From assembly GCA_019914995.1 (NCBI GenBank), contig CM034141.1:6984001-7048000 (forward strand): 64,000 bases of DNA. The letters are read 5' to 3'. The position numbers were made by a program, and so were the translations under genes. Positions 24,219-36,035 of the stretch are shown here, piece by piece (position 1 is the stretch's first letter; each line of letters starts with the position of its first letter). The notes beneath the pieces were generated by a model, which was given only the letters and a program-made list of their open reading frames with translations, did no database searches and was not told the origin of the DNA. The DNA is from Acanthochlamys bracteata (taxonomy: Eukaryota; Streptophyta; Magnoliopsida; Pandanales; Velloziaceae).

Positions 24219-25797
24219 GGCTTCGCTGCTCTCTGAAGCTGAAGCTGAGTAATGGCGGCCGAGGTTTAGCGGAAGTTTTGCTTTTTCTTTATTTGCAATA
24301 TTGGGTAACGAAAATGATATTGGTCCATTTTGTTTACGACAATAGTTTACGATGCTTATCCTATATAATATTGTTTGGTAAGAGACAGTCCACAGTAAGA
24401 TATAAATCAGAGGACTGTATTACTTTTTACAGCAGAACAGTTTACAGGGAGAATTAAAAATTACTCCATATGAATATTCACTCACATCATCAATAAAAGT
24501 TATTTTTAATTAAAAATCATACAAACTGTATCACATTATTTTTTTATTTTAAATTTTAGAAAAATTTTACAAAGTATTATAAAAATTTATTAAAATTTTT
24601 GAAATGTTTTTCAGAAATAAAAACTTAGCCAAACGTCACTACAGTGTTGAGTTATAGTACTGAAAAATACTCATGTAGTATATAAATATAACTCTATATT
24701 AGTATATAAAATTTTAATTTATAATTAATTACTTCTCTTGATTTTTGTACATTTATAACTTATTTACTTATCAGAGAGTAATTCAAAATAACTTTTTGAA
24801 AAATAAACTATTAAGAAAATTATAATAAAATAATTTATTCAAAATGTAATTTTGACGAAATAAAATGAATTATAGATTAAAAATAAAATATGCCTTTAAA
24901 ACAAAACAAAACAAAAAGCTAGCAAACAGGTAAAGGACTTCTTCTCAAGCGCATTACCTCAATCCATCTTTGACAGTTTGATCGAACGAGGGAAAAATAT
25001 CGAATCCAATCTCGATTCATAGTTTCTTGACGTGTTGTAATTGCACGATACAACAGAAAATCTATGGTGAACATTGACAAAAGAGGCTTTTTCTTTTAAA
25101 ACGAAATAGGTACATGTTAATTCATGAGAATAATTTCTAAATGGCACCTGTAGTACGATCAATGAGAAGAACAGAAGTTGTTGCTTTCAGAAAGAGAATC
25201 CAAGGCAAACCCTTCCATGTGCATGGCTACTTTCATCTCAACCTTACAAGATTAGGCCAGAAGAATTATGGCTGCCTGTGTCCCATCTAGAATTTAGGTG
25301 AGCATTCACATGATCATACAACTAGACAATGGATGGAAAGCTTGTCCTGTGTTGAAGGCCTTCATGTTAATAATGCCTTCATTCCACAAAAAAGCTACTA
25401 TACAATAATTCAACAATGAGCAAAGATAGAAATCTTGGCTCAGATACAAACAGTGATACGCTTCTAAGGTTTTGTCTAGGTAGTATCACTTTTCATCCTT
25501 ATTCTTGGCGAAAGAACTTTTGTGAAAATTAAAGCTGAATGGAATTTACCCCACTACCAAAGTGGCCAACAAGGACACTGCTAGGAGGAATAGGACATTC
25601 GGTACAGATAAATGACATTAATTGTGTCATGCTTTGCTAGGGGGTTGAACTTTGTGGGCATCGCCTCTTTAAGTAAAGTTGAGAAGGAATCTGAGGAATT
25701 GATAATAAAAAGGGGAGATTGAGAAGAGAGTGAGGCCAATTCCTAAGATACATACATTTGAGCTTCACAGAACAGTAGAGTTCCCAAGAGCCAAGCG
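24219..25797. other. Intergenic region upstream of URI, AT-rich
   Basis: 24219-24300 should be the URI leader and promoter. 24480-24900 is very AT-rich and contains the word agccaaacgt, so it may be an old MITE. 24960-25797 has balanced composition and probably includes the leader of the microprotein at 25798. No other frame is convincing. Confidence 0.4.
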
Positions 25798-25902
25798 ATG
25801 AAATTCTTGTTCCAGTGCCCATGCTGCTCGTGCTTCTGCTTCATGAAGACTAAAGACGCCAAAAAGCCCAAACCAGAGGAGGAGGAAGCCAAAGTCGAAT
25901 GA
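25798..25902 (+). CDS. Cysteine-rich microprotein, 34 residues
   Basis: ATG at 25798 opens a 34-codon frame ending TGA at 25900-25902. The protein begins MKFLFQCPCCSCFCFMK and continues as a Lys/Glu-rich tail (KTKDAKKPKPEEEEAKVE). Five of residues 7-14 are cysteine, within a hydrophobic N-terminus, followed by a charged, possibly disordered tail. The shape suggests a membrane-attached, perhaps acylated, or metal-binding peptide. I have an impression that similar very short Cys-rich proteins are annotated in other dicots, but I cannot verify it. The gene is convergent with the V-ATPase assembly factor, whose stop is only 164 bases away, so the transcripts may overlap. The strongly patterned sequence is the evidence for coding; length alone would not be enough. 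Confidence 0.55.
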   Translation: MKFLFQCPCCSCFCFMKTKDAKKPKPEEEEAKVE

Positions 25903-26065
25903 AAGCTGTGAATCGCTCAATAACATTTGTCATTCAGCATAATCTAAGAAGATGATAGCAACTGAATGAAGCTCTATGAAGCAGTAGCAACCATCCAGAT
26001 GTAGGTGTTCAGTTTCTATGGTATAAATGGCCTGAGAACCTTTGCCACTACTGTATCCTACTTTG

Positions 26066-27429
26066 TCATTTCTGCTTGTCTTTCGCTGTGTCCTTTGGAG
26101 AGATCCCAATCTCCTCCATTTGTTGTTCAACTGATACCAGTCCGGTTTGAGCAAGAAAACTGCAACATAGCATATACAGCAGTGTGAGAAGTTATACAAG
26201 GATGACTACAATACTGCTTAAAAATTCAACTGGAGATGAACTATAATGCAATCCTAGAATATGATTAGAATAAATGGCCAAGAAGAATGCATTCTTCGCC
26301 TCTAACTGATACATGAAAGAGCATTTTACTTGAGATAGAGCATCCTAGATGTACTGCTACTTCAACTTCCCTAGCCTTCTACCACAGTCTTGTCACAGTA
26401 ACACCATAATAACATGCATTGTGATTCAATCAATCCACTCCCACACATGACATATTAATCCACTGATAGGAGAAACTCATGAGAATAAAATCAGTGATGT
26501 ATATTGTTTACCCTTGCAACAGTTTGGAGGTCATTAGACCGCGTTGTAATTTTAATGTTTGCTAACAGAAATGACAATTTTCAAGTAATGAATACTATTA
26601 GTTCACTATTTGGCACACCTATATTCTCGAGTTGATTTTTATGCTGCAGAGTCAATGCAGCAACCATTTTGGATCAAGTGCATAGCCTTTTTGTTATTCA
26701 TAAAACTAGATCTGAGGAGTGGAGCATGTTTAAACTGTATAAAATTGGCTATCGCAGAGATTGAAAATGCAGTAGATAGGATATTCGGCATGCACCTGAT
26801 GGAGGACAAAATTCACAGCAATAGATAATGCAGAAGTTCCATTCAAATGTCACATAGTCATACTTAACTGCTGATGTCAATCTAACCAACTCTTTACTGC
26901 CCCTGACAAGTTCATGTTCCCCATAGGAATCCTTCAGAATCTGCCTATCTGATCCTAATTCCGCAAAGCTACTGTAACAAGATTTACGCACTTTCCACCA
27001 GGGCTTTGGATAATGTCACAAGATTACTTTTCAAACAGATGGGCTTGTCTACATCGTCTCAGAAAAAGAGTGTTACGTACCTGTTTATGAGTACGAAGAG
27101 CACAGCACCAACTACCACGAGCAAAAGAACATGACCTGCGATGATGAAATCACTCGAACCAAACGCAAGTGTAAGCATAGCAATAAGGCAGACCCCGAGC
27201 ATTAGAAAAGTAACCTTCAGCACAAACCAAGTTGGACCCTGCCAAGAAACATGAGAGTACCTATCACAACCTAATAACTCCTAGAAATCACATAATGTAA
27301 AAGGAATAGGATACACCCAGTGTTGACAAATAATGCACTCAGTTTATTATGTACATTGACCCCAGAAGCTAATGCCCCATACAGTACGGCTTCCGCCGAC
27401 GATACCTCCTTCTTATTTGGTCCTTCCAT
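26066..27429 (-). CDS. Pkr1-type V-ATPase assembly factor, ER membrane protein
   Basis: Three exons (27355-27429, 27081-27238, 26066-26159) join to 108 residues. The protein has an acidic N-terminus (MEGPNKKEVSSAEAV), the segment SGVN-GPTWFVLKVTFLMLG, two hydrophobic stretches (about residues 29-48 and 55-75) and then FLAQTGLVSVEQQMEEIGISP with a Lys-rich end. This layout, two transmembrane helices followed by TGLVSVEQQ, matches what I recall of the plant family annotated as ER-based factor for assembly of V-ATPase (yeast Pkr1). In yeast Pkr1 acts in the ER to assemble the Vo sector. The start is the first ATG after a likely leader intron acceptor. The fold and family are fairly clear; the function in plants is inferred from yeast. 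Confidence 0.78.
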
Positions 27430-29342
27430 GCCAGATTTCAATGTTATGCTGGAAGAAAGAAAAACAGTCATATTATAATTGAATCAGAAAAGAACAATGA
27501 AGTAAATTAATAGATCTCTGATTTAGCAAGCACAAAATAAGCAAATTTCATCAATCCATCACATGTATATCAGTAGCTTCACTGCATGATAGATGAACAA
27601 CGAAACACCTATACTGCGAAAATTGATCTTTCGCAAAACAGTTGCTTCCATTTCTGAAACAAACTTATTAAGCCACCGAAGCAATTCAGAATTTCATTCT
27701 CCAACAGATCCAACACTCCTACTTCCCTCAAAACTTCAATAAAAATTTGAGCTGCCGTCTTCTAATTCCTATCAACGAACAATTAAAAACTATGTAAAAA
27801 TTCTAGCAGTACCTGATTCAATCGCTCGTTTTCCGAATTCGATCCTTGCCGGCGGAGGAGAAGAATCAATAGAACGTCGATCGTTCTGAAATCTGATGAA
27901 GGAGAATAAAATTCGCGATAAGGAATTTACAAGATTGGTGCTCCATTACTTTATTTTACACATTAGCTACCTCAATCAAACTTACCAAGCCCATTATGAT
28001 TAAACAGTCCAAGCCTATCTAAGAAGCCACGTGTAAGATTTATTATTATATTCCTTTTTACTGGATGGTGGGGCTACCGAAACGTCGCCGCCTGCTAAAT
28101 AAATTTATTATTTTCAGTAACGGAATTTTTACACTGTGAATTGAAGAACTGTTCTTCATCTTCTTCCTACGAAAATTGTTCAATTTCAGTTCTTCAGATC
28201 CCATCTCAAAAACGTACCAGTCTCTCTTTTCTTGATATATAGCAGAAGATTTTTCCATTGAAGTATATAAGTTCAGGTAATTGATTGATTTATATTCTCT
28301 TATTTTTCATTTCATGATTTTTTTTAAAATTTTTTTTTGGCTGTCATGTAATTATCTTCTCTACTAGATTACTACCGGATAATTGGTATGTAGTTTCTAT
28401 CAAACATTGGAAGAGTTGGTCATACATGATCGATCGATTACGTTGTGATGAATGCGAAAAAATTGTGTTCTTCTACATACCAAGCTTCACTGATTTTTTT
28501 TTTAAGCTCGTCAGCAAGAAAGAGATAGTTAACGAGAATCAGTAGTAAATCCATTAGAAAACTTAGCACTAGTTTACTTTGCGATCGATCGCTTGAGTAG
28601 TTAATTATCACAATACATTACTGAACCTTGCAACTTGCATAAATTTAATTTGTTGAGCACTGAAGTCTTTCACCATGAATTGATTTTGATATACCAGAAA
28701 TTAATTAAGTTGCTAGCACTGATCAGTCATATCCAAGCAATCACGACAAATGCATAAATATTTTACATCACACTGATCAGGCATAGAAATAAAGGAATAA
28801 ACACAAAGGAATAACTTATTTGTAGCTACTTACATATATAAAAGGGCATTTATTTTAATGTAGAGAAAGTGAATTACTTCAACAGTATACAAGGAATTAA
28901 CTTTAGTCGACTAGCTTGTTGTCGAAGTATTCCCTTGTATCTAAATTAATGATAAAAACCGTAACTTTCTATATGATAGTCTGACAATTTAACAATTTCT
29001 ATGGCTGAAGAAACAAAAGAAAATATAATCATTACTTCATTCTGCAAAATAAAAAGAAAAATGTATGCAAAATTAAAACTAATTCGACTGTTTAGTGCTA
29101 AACCAAACAATATTGGACTCTATTTATAAACGTTAAAGCCTGTGTATCTTGACACAGTACACACTACACGAAGAAAAAACCATCACTAAACCTCCACGTT
29201 ACCTTTAATGTATAAATAAGCGGGTCCTACAAGAAGGTATCTTATATTCACATAAACAAAATTATCATGACCCTAATGTATAAATAATCGGTGGTACTGG
29301 TCCTATCATGCCAAATGTTACTTCCTCTCGTGTTCTTTATTG
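27430..29342. other. Divergent intergenic region
   Basis: This separates the V-ATPase factor (-) from the CPL3-like gene (+). 27800-27960 is probably the leader of the former. From 28060 to 29340 I see no gene. Two similar blocks, taatgtataaataagcgggtcct (from about 29208) and taatgtataaataatcggtgg (from about 29274), form an imperfect direct repeat in the CPL3-like promoter. Confidence 0.45.
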
Positions 29343-29350
29343 TATATAAA
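29343..29350 (+). promoter_or_regulatory. TATA box of the CPL3-like gene
   Basis: The word tatataaa lies 229 bases before the preferred ATG at 29572, followed by a CT-rich leader with the plant-typical aaaccctag word. It is a good TATA match, but the transcription start itself is not visible. Confidence 0.5.
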
Positions 29351-29571
29351 CCCGCCGGCGGCAAGCTTTCCTTCTTTTCCTCTGAAATCTCTCTCTTACA
29401 TATTCAAATTCAATTGATCGAATTGAATCAAATGTATTCTTCAAATCAATCAATGTCAATCCAGTCGATTTCAATCTCTCCGGATTCCACCAAACCCTAG
29501 CTCGGATGCGAATCGCCGGATCCAACCGTTGCTCTTCTCTGCCTCTGAACCTTCGCCAAACCCTAGTTTCC

Positions 29572-32500
29572 ATGGCCACTGCTACTGCTGCTGCTGCCGT
29601 AAAAGTTCCTAACAATGTCATTGACCTCGACGGAGACAATAGTGATGATTCTTCAAATTCTACTGATGGTAAAGGTTCCGGCTCTGTTAACACAGTTCCC
29701 CGACAACCTATTCCTTGGACGGAGAATTTAATTAGGTACTCAGAGAGCAGGAGGAATAGAGAATTAAGCTCTGATGACTATTCTGACAATGACGATGAGG
29801 GCGAGGCATTGTTGCCGCCGACGTATAATTTTGTTGTTATCAATGTTAGTAGTGAATCGAGTGAATCGGATTTTGATCCAATGGATGTCGATGATGATGA
29901 AGTTGAGATGGTTGAGGCTGTGGAGACTTTGAAGGACTTAGACTCAGTGCTGCAGAGATTAGGGTCTTTGAGTGTTGACCAAGTGAAGAAGTAAGGATTA
30001 AGAAAGGAATTCGCATCAAGAATTGATATGTTTTGTATTTGGAATTGTGGGTTTTGCTAATGGCCTTGGAGAACTTGTTTTGATACAATTGTTTTCTGAC
30101 TTGTAGATTGATTGAGGACGCATCAAACCGGCTTAGGTTGTCGTTGGAGAACTTGAAGATGATGGGCACGAAGAATCAAGCTTCTTTGCTGGGAACTGGA
30201 GGAGTGGTGGAATGTTCTGTAAGATGGATTTGACTCACCTGTGTAGTGTAGTTCGTGGATGCTATATGTATTGATTCTGATGAAGTTGGTTGTCGTTGTT
30301 CATAATGGCAGGCATTAGGTAGCGGGAATTTCAAGAAGGTGGAGCAGGAGAAAGACAACTTGTTGCGGTTGTTCTTCTGCCTTCTTAATGCAAAACTGTC
30401 TTCGTTTTCTGTTTGTTGTAGGCTTTTATGGTAAATCAATACTTGTGATTCTTTTCAGGCTGCTGATTGAAATTAAGAAGCAGCATCCTGGTATTTTTAG
30501 TCCGCAGCAGATAAAGCAGGTTTGTTACAAATCGATCATCTGAAGTTTTGAACTTATGAATAGCTTAATTGGAGCAACGGTGAAGATGAAGCTGTATTTT
30601 GACCTTATGACAGTTGGATGACGTGGCACGGTCTTTCCTCCCAAAGAATAGCATCAATGCCGACAACAAGTCTGTTAGTACGGAATGCAAGTTCAATACA
30701 ATACCTGATATATCTGAAATCCAGAATTATACTGTGGATCTGCGAGAGAGTGAAAATGCAAGTTCAGGAAATTTAGGGCAGCCTGATATTTGTTTGGAGG
30801 CTAAAGTTTCATCAAAACTTCCAAGTACAAGCATAAATGTGGAAAGTCATAATGCGATGGATGCTTCAAAAACATCCTCCTCAATACAACAGAGATATGA
30901 CCTAATGTTGTTGTCTGTTAATCCCCTTCCTAGTCCAACTCCTTCTGAGGAGTTCAATGAAAATGGTAAACATAGCAGTGATTCATCGGCAGAGAACAAA
31001 ACTAGATTGCAACAAGTTGGCGGTTCATCTGGAGGGTTTAGAGTTATTAGAGATGTTTCTTCTGAGCGTGGACAGCTAGATTTTGCTAGTAAAAGTGGCA
31101 TGCTTAAGGCAAAGGCTAATAGAAGAGATCCTAGGTTTAATTTTAAACAGAAATTGGACAAGACTGCTAAGAATGAGATTATGGGACCCGTGGCAGATTT
31201 AAACAACGGCAACGACAAATTTGGAGGGAAACACGTGGAACTAGAAAAGCCAGAGAATTCAAGCAAGCGCATGGCAGATAACAAGTCTAGTCAGGAAGAA
31301 GATAGTTTGAAAAGGCAAAGAAACAGGCCTCCAAATAGTAATTGTGTCGATTCTCAGCCAAGCAAATACGCACAATTTACTGGAAATGTAAAGAAGGTAG
31401 CGCAAAACCTTGGGAGTCTAGGGGATAGAAAACTTAAACAACCTGGTGGAGACTTGAATTCTAAGGGGGTTGTTGGAGTACACCAAGTTGCTGAACATGC
31501 TACTGTTTCGAATTGTCCACTGCCAACTTTCTTGGATGAGGCTGCATGTAATTCAAATACAGAAGAGGCTGTGCTTCCTGTTGATATAGGAAAAAAGCGG
31601 CTATCAACGTCATGTCAGAAAGCTGCAGTTTTGAAGAAGATTTCTGTAAGAAAAAGAAAGGTAGCTGCTCAATCTGCTTTAGTGGTTGGTGTGCATAATA
31701 ATAAGCTGAGATGCAGTGCTTTATTAATATTATCCAGACGAGATGAACATCATGAACTTTTTTCTCAAACTAAGCAGAAGTACTCTTTCACAAAGGAACT
31801 TATGACTAGGAATCCTCATTAACAAATGAACTTCAAACTAAGCAAAAGTACTCTTTCAAAAAGGAACTTAATAACTAAGAATCCTCATTTACTGCAAATT
31901 ATTTATGGTTTCTTTCAAATATAGAAAGCTCTTGGGATATAGACAAATCTTTAGGGTTGCAGTCAGGGGACTTACTAATTTGAAAGCGGCAAAATACCTT
32001 AGTGAGTTACCACCTCCAGCTATTGTTCTTTGACAAGTACTAGTTCGAAGAGTATAGAGAAGATAATGATTGTCGCAACAGCTGTTGCCTTTATTTCAAA
32101 AGTTGACATTCTTGATCATCTTTTAGGTTTTGTGTTTGTAGCTTGCTGTTCTTGCTGCATTCATCTCGTGAAGAGCAGTTGGGAGTGTCTGTACGTTGTA
32201 TCTTATATGCATGGTGATAGTTAAGAAATGTTAGGATATGTTCGTTTTTCATGAGTAACAAGTAGGTCTTCTTATTGCACACTATATCTCCTTTCCTTAG
32301 AGATCTTTACCTTTTCTTTGTCATATGGGTATTTTTATTAACAATTTGTAATAAATCTAGATCACTCCAATTGCTCCTGAAAGGATGGAACCTATCCATG
32401 CAAAACCTTGTGATACTGATCCCAATGGGATGAAATTGGTCCATGTGAAACCTGATGATCCTCGTCGTAGTTTGCAAGAGAATGTTGCTGGTAAAAATGA

Positions 32501-34377
32501 AAACCCAGGGTTGGAAAGGAATAAGTCGGCTGGCGTTCCGCTGGATATTCAAAGTATAAGTGAGGTTGCAAATACAAGCGTGCTTGGAGGGCAGTCCAAG
32601 ATGAGTACTTTGACTGCTCAGCCTGTGACTTCCTCACAGTTAACAACTGTAAGAAAGAAAGGAGAGCAGTCAGAGCTGATTAATTCAGCTGCTCATTCAC
32701 AATCAACAGCTCCTTCAGGTGTGTCTCAGAATGTTGCAGAACCAATTCTTAGCACATTCGAGAAGTTGAACCCAACACCTCCATCATCATCACGCTCGAA
32801 TGTCAGGGAAGGTGTGTCTGGTCTGTGCAGTGAAGGAGGCACAAATGTAGCTTCACAACCATCGGACTTGTGGGGTGATGTGGACCACTTTTTGGATGGC
32901 TTTGATGAGCAGCAGAAATCTGCAATTCGTAAAGAAAGGGCAAGAAGGATAGAAGAACAAAATAAAATGTTTTCTGCTAGGAAACTTTGCCTTGTCCTGG
33001 ATCTGGACCATACGCTACTCAATTCTGTAAAGGTAACAATTTCATGTTGTAGGTTATTTACTGTTGTTTTCTGTTTCTAGGTTGATCTTATTGATGTGCT
33101 TGATGTATCTCAGTTTGAAGATCTAAGTCCAGTTCATGAGGAGATGCTTAAGAAGAGAGAAGAACATGACAAAGGAAAGCCTCATCGACATATTTTTTGT
33201 TTTCCTAATTTGGGCTTATGGACAAAGTTGAGACCAGGGATTTGGAATTTCCTTGAAAAGGCATGTCTTACATAATTCATCACCTCTCAAATTAAATCTA
33301 CTTTTGTTTTAACAGTATCTTGAAGTTTTTGTTTCTTTTCTTGGCGCAGGCTAGTAAGATCTATGAAATGCATGTTTATACAATGGGAAACAGATTATAT
33401 GCTAATGAGATGGCAAAGCTGCTCGACCCAACAGGGGTTTTGTTTGCTGGGAGGGTCATCGCGAGAGGGGATGACACAGATGGTGTAGATAGGATTAAGG
33501 ACCTTGATGGTGTTTTGGGAATGGAATCAGCAGTTGTTATCATAGATGATACCGCAAAAGTCTGGCCACATCACATTTCTAACCTTATAACTGTCGAGCG
33601 GTATGCCTATTTTCCATGCAGCAGACGCCAATTTGGACTTCCTGGTCCTTCACTTCTGGAGATTGATCGAGATGAGAGAGCAGCAGATGGAACTCTTGCA
33701 TCTGCATTTGCAGTAAGACTTTTTAGATCATGTTTTCATCTCCTCTAGTCTTCGTTTCCCCTAAAGTGATTATAGTTATAATTGTTACCTTATCTCCTCA
33801 TTTAGGTGATTGAGCGAATTCATCGCTGCTTCTTCTCTCATCAGTCTTTGCATAAGGTTGATGTCAGAAAAATACTTGCTTCTGAGCAGCGCAAGGTCCT
33901 TGCTGGATGCCGAATATTATTCAGCAGAGTCATCCCAGTTGGCGAAACAAGTCCTCACCTTCACCCTCTCTGGAGGTTGGCTGAACAGTTTGGTGCTGCC
34001 TGCACAAATGAACAAGATGAGCAGGTCACTCATGTCGTTGCCGCTTCTGCTGGTACAAATAAGGTACAAGCTCTTACTAAAAGTTTCCTCTTCTCTCCAG
34101 TTTTCAGTCAAATCGTGTGCTTGAACTAAGACATCGCTCTTTCCTTTTGTGGTTCTCAGGTTAACTGGGCTCTATCAACAAATAGATTTGTTGTCCGTCC
34201 GAGCTGGTAAACTCAATCGTATACTCTTGATGTTTTAGTGAGGTTCTATATTATGCATGCTGGCTAACACGTTCAAGCAATTTTCACAGGGTGGAAGCAT
34301 CAGCTTTTCTCTACCGACGCGTGGATGAGAAACATTTTGCTATTAAACCAAAAGCAAAAGCTGCGTCCCAAAACTAA
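29572..34377 (+). CDS. CPL3: RNA polymerase II CTD phosphatase-like protein (CPL3-like)
   Basis: The product removes phosphate from the Pol II C-terminal domain in the nucleus. Eleven exons: 29572-29990, 30107-30218, 30312-30367, 30459-30519, 30614-31645, 32361-33032, 33081-33260, 33350-33712, 33806-34063, 34160-34206, 34290-34377; about 1095 residues. The catalytic DLDHTLLNS (DxDxT at about 774-778) begins the FCP1 domain, followed by WTKLRPGIWNFLEKAS, YTMGNRLYANEMAKLLDP and VVIIDDTAKVWPHH. A BRCT domain follows, with DVRKILASEQRKVLAGCRILFSR, HPLWRLAEQFGA and VTHVVA. The N-terminal half is low-complexity, acidic, then Ser/Asn-rich. The start is uncertain: 29506 would add 22 residues, but 29572 has the better context (ccATGg). 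The exon 5 end is uncertain (31645 or an in-frame donor at about 31660). Intron 7 appears to begin with GC. Confidence 0.88.
31765..31889. repeat. Tandem duplication in CPL3-like intron 5
   Basis: Two copies of about 56 bases (31765-31820 and 31833-31889, period 68) both read tcaaactaagca-aagtactctttca-aaaggaact and end aatcctcatt. Copy 1 lies within an open frame continuing from exon 5 and contributes its stop codon if intron 5 is retained. Confidence 0.8.
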
Positions 34378-36035
34378 CAGAGTCCATACATAACTACCTA
34401 AAGACAAATTAGAGAAAGCATACTACTTGAAACTTTCATGCCGGCGACAAGCAACCGTCGGCGTTTAATCAAAGAGTTAAATCTTTTGGTAACCAATATA
34501 ATCAGAAAACATAAGAACAGGCTTCGGACTCCTAGAAACTCAGGACATAGCTGGAGTTTATAAGCTGCTTCCAAGCCTGGAAATGAACACCTTTTTGCCT
34601 GCACTGAGCTCGACTGTTAAGGCAGGTTATTGTAGTTAGAATACTGCAGTCTGTTTTGTGGTTACTGGGGGATTCAAATTATCAAAGACCGGAGGTAGAT
34701 ACGCCACCGTAGGCCGTCTTCTTTTTTGCTTTTCCCTCTCTATTCGGCCTTCGCGCGGCTTTACGGTTGTGTTGGTTTTTGCCAGCCATTCCAAGCCCAG
34801 TAGCGAACTTTGTTCTAGTAAGTAGGCTGTACAGTTGATTGACTATTATATGTACTTTACAGAACCAACTGCTAACCAAACTTTTGTTGGAACATACTAA
34901 TTCTCATGGAACCTCTCCAGCTGTTGTTAGAGATTGTAAATTCTAACAATATTCATCTGATTCTCTGAGTTAAAAAAAAATAATTACAAACACCAGCAAA
35001 ATTTTTGTAAATGTGGAGACGACCACCAGTTCACGACGTATTGTCGCCGACGATAAAAATTAGGGCCGTTTCTTTCTCTCTGTACAGCTTCGAATCTTCA
35101 GGAACAATCAACTCGTGATTGCTCAATTTGTGCGTTGCTGGTTTTGAGATCTTAGATTCGTGCATTTTCGGAGTTAAATTTTAAAAAGGAATTATTTCAA
35201 AAAAAATTATATTATTAAAAATAAATTTAGAATTAAGTTTGTAGTTCTAAATTTAATTTTTAGAAGTGAAATTTTAATAAAATTGAATTTAATTTTTATA
35301 TTTATTTTGATTTTTGAAATGAATTTAAAATTAAATTTTTGAGAGAAAAAAGTGATGAAATCAAATTGTTAGTAAACACCAAGTGGGATTTGATTGAGTT
35401 TTGAATTTGTCAACATTCAGAAAATTTATGCACGTTTTGTTTATGCAATTTCATGTGATTATTTAATTAGTGAAATAAAATAATTATGGTAATTTGCGAG
35501 GATACCAAAACTTCATTATCATTTCTGTAAAACTCATTAAAAAATATATATTCAACAATAACAAATATATTTCAATTTTCTGAAATTATTTTTCTTCAAT
35601 CAAAAGTTTATATTTTAATAAGAATTAAACATACGTAAATGAATTTTGACCAATTAAAAATCAAAAGTTTATAATTACCAAATTAAAAATGTAATTAAAT
35701 TAAACATACGTAAATGATTTTTTATTCAGGGCCTCAGGCTGCAAATTTTAAAAATGCAAGAAAACGGCATCGAAGTAGAAGGGAGCTCAAGAACATATAT
35801 AACACTTACATTAACAGTAAATATATAAAAATAAGTCGGTAATACAATGAGGTGTCTATCTTTCAAACATGTATACACAGTTCGACCAAAAGTTCACCGG
35901 AAGCTCTTCGTTCTGTTGTGAAGGGTGAAAACTGAAGATTGAATGCCTCCAGAACTTGTCATTTAGCATCCAATAGGTAGTGTTGGATCCTTTCGATTCC
36001 TTTAAATGCTTTTGAGCGTTTTGTCCAATTCTCTT
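34378..36035. other. Convergent intergenic region
   Basis: CPL3-like (+) and ARF (-) both end here. 34378-34960 is plausible CPL3-like 3' UTR. 35170-35700 is very AT-rich, with a 10-bp inverted repeat aaatttagaa/ttctaaattt at 35223-35254. A 35-codon basic frame on the minus strand (34785-34682) has no family support. No RNA gene seen. Confidence 0.45.

Noticed and set aside
34682..34786. Basic 35-codon frame (MAGKNQHNRKAARRP...) on the minus strand
   Set aside because: Composition is suggestive of a small basic protein, but there is no family match and it sits in the likely CPL3-like 3' UTR.
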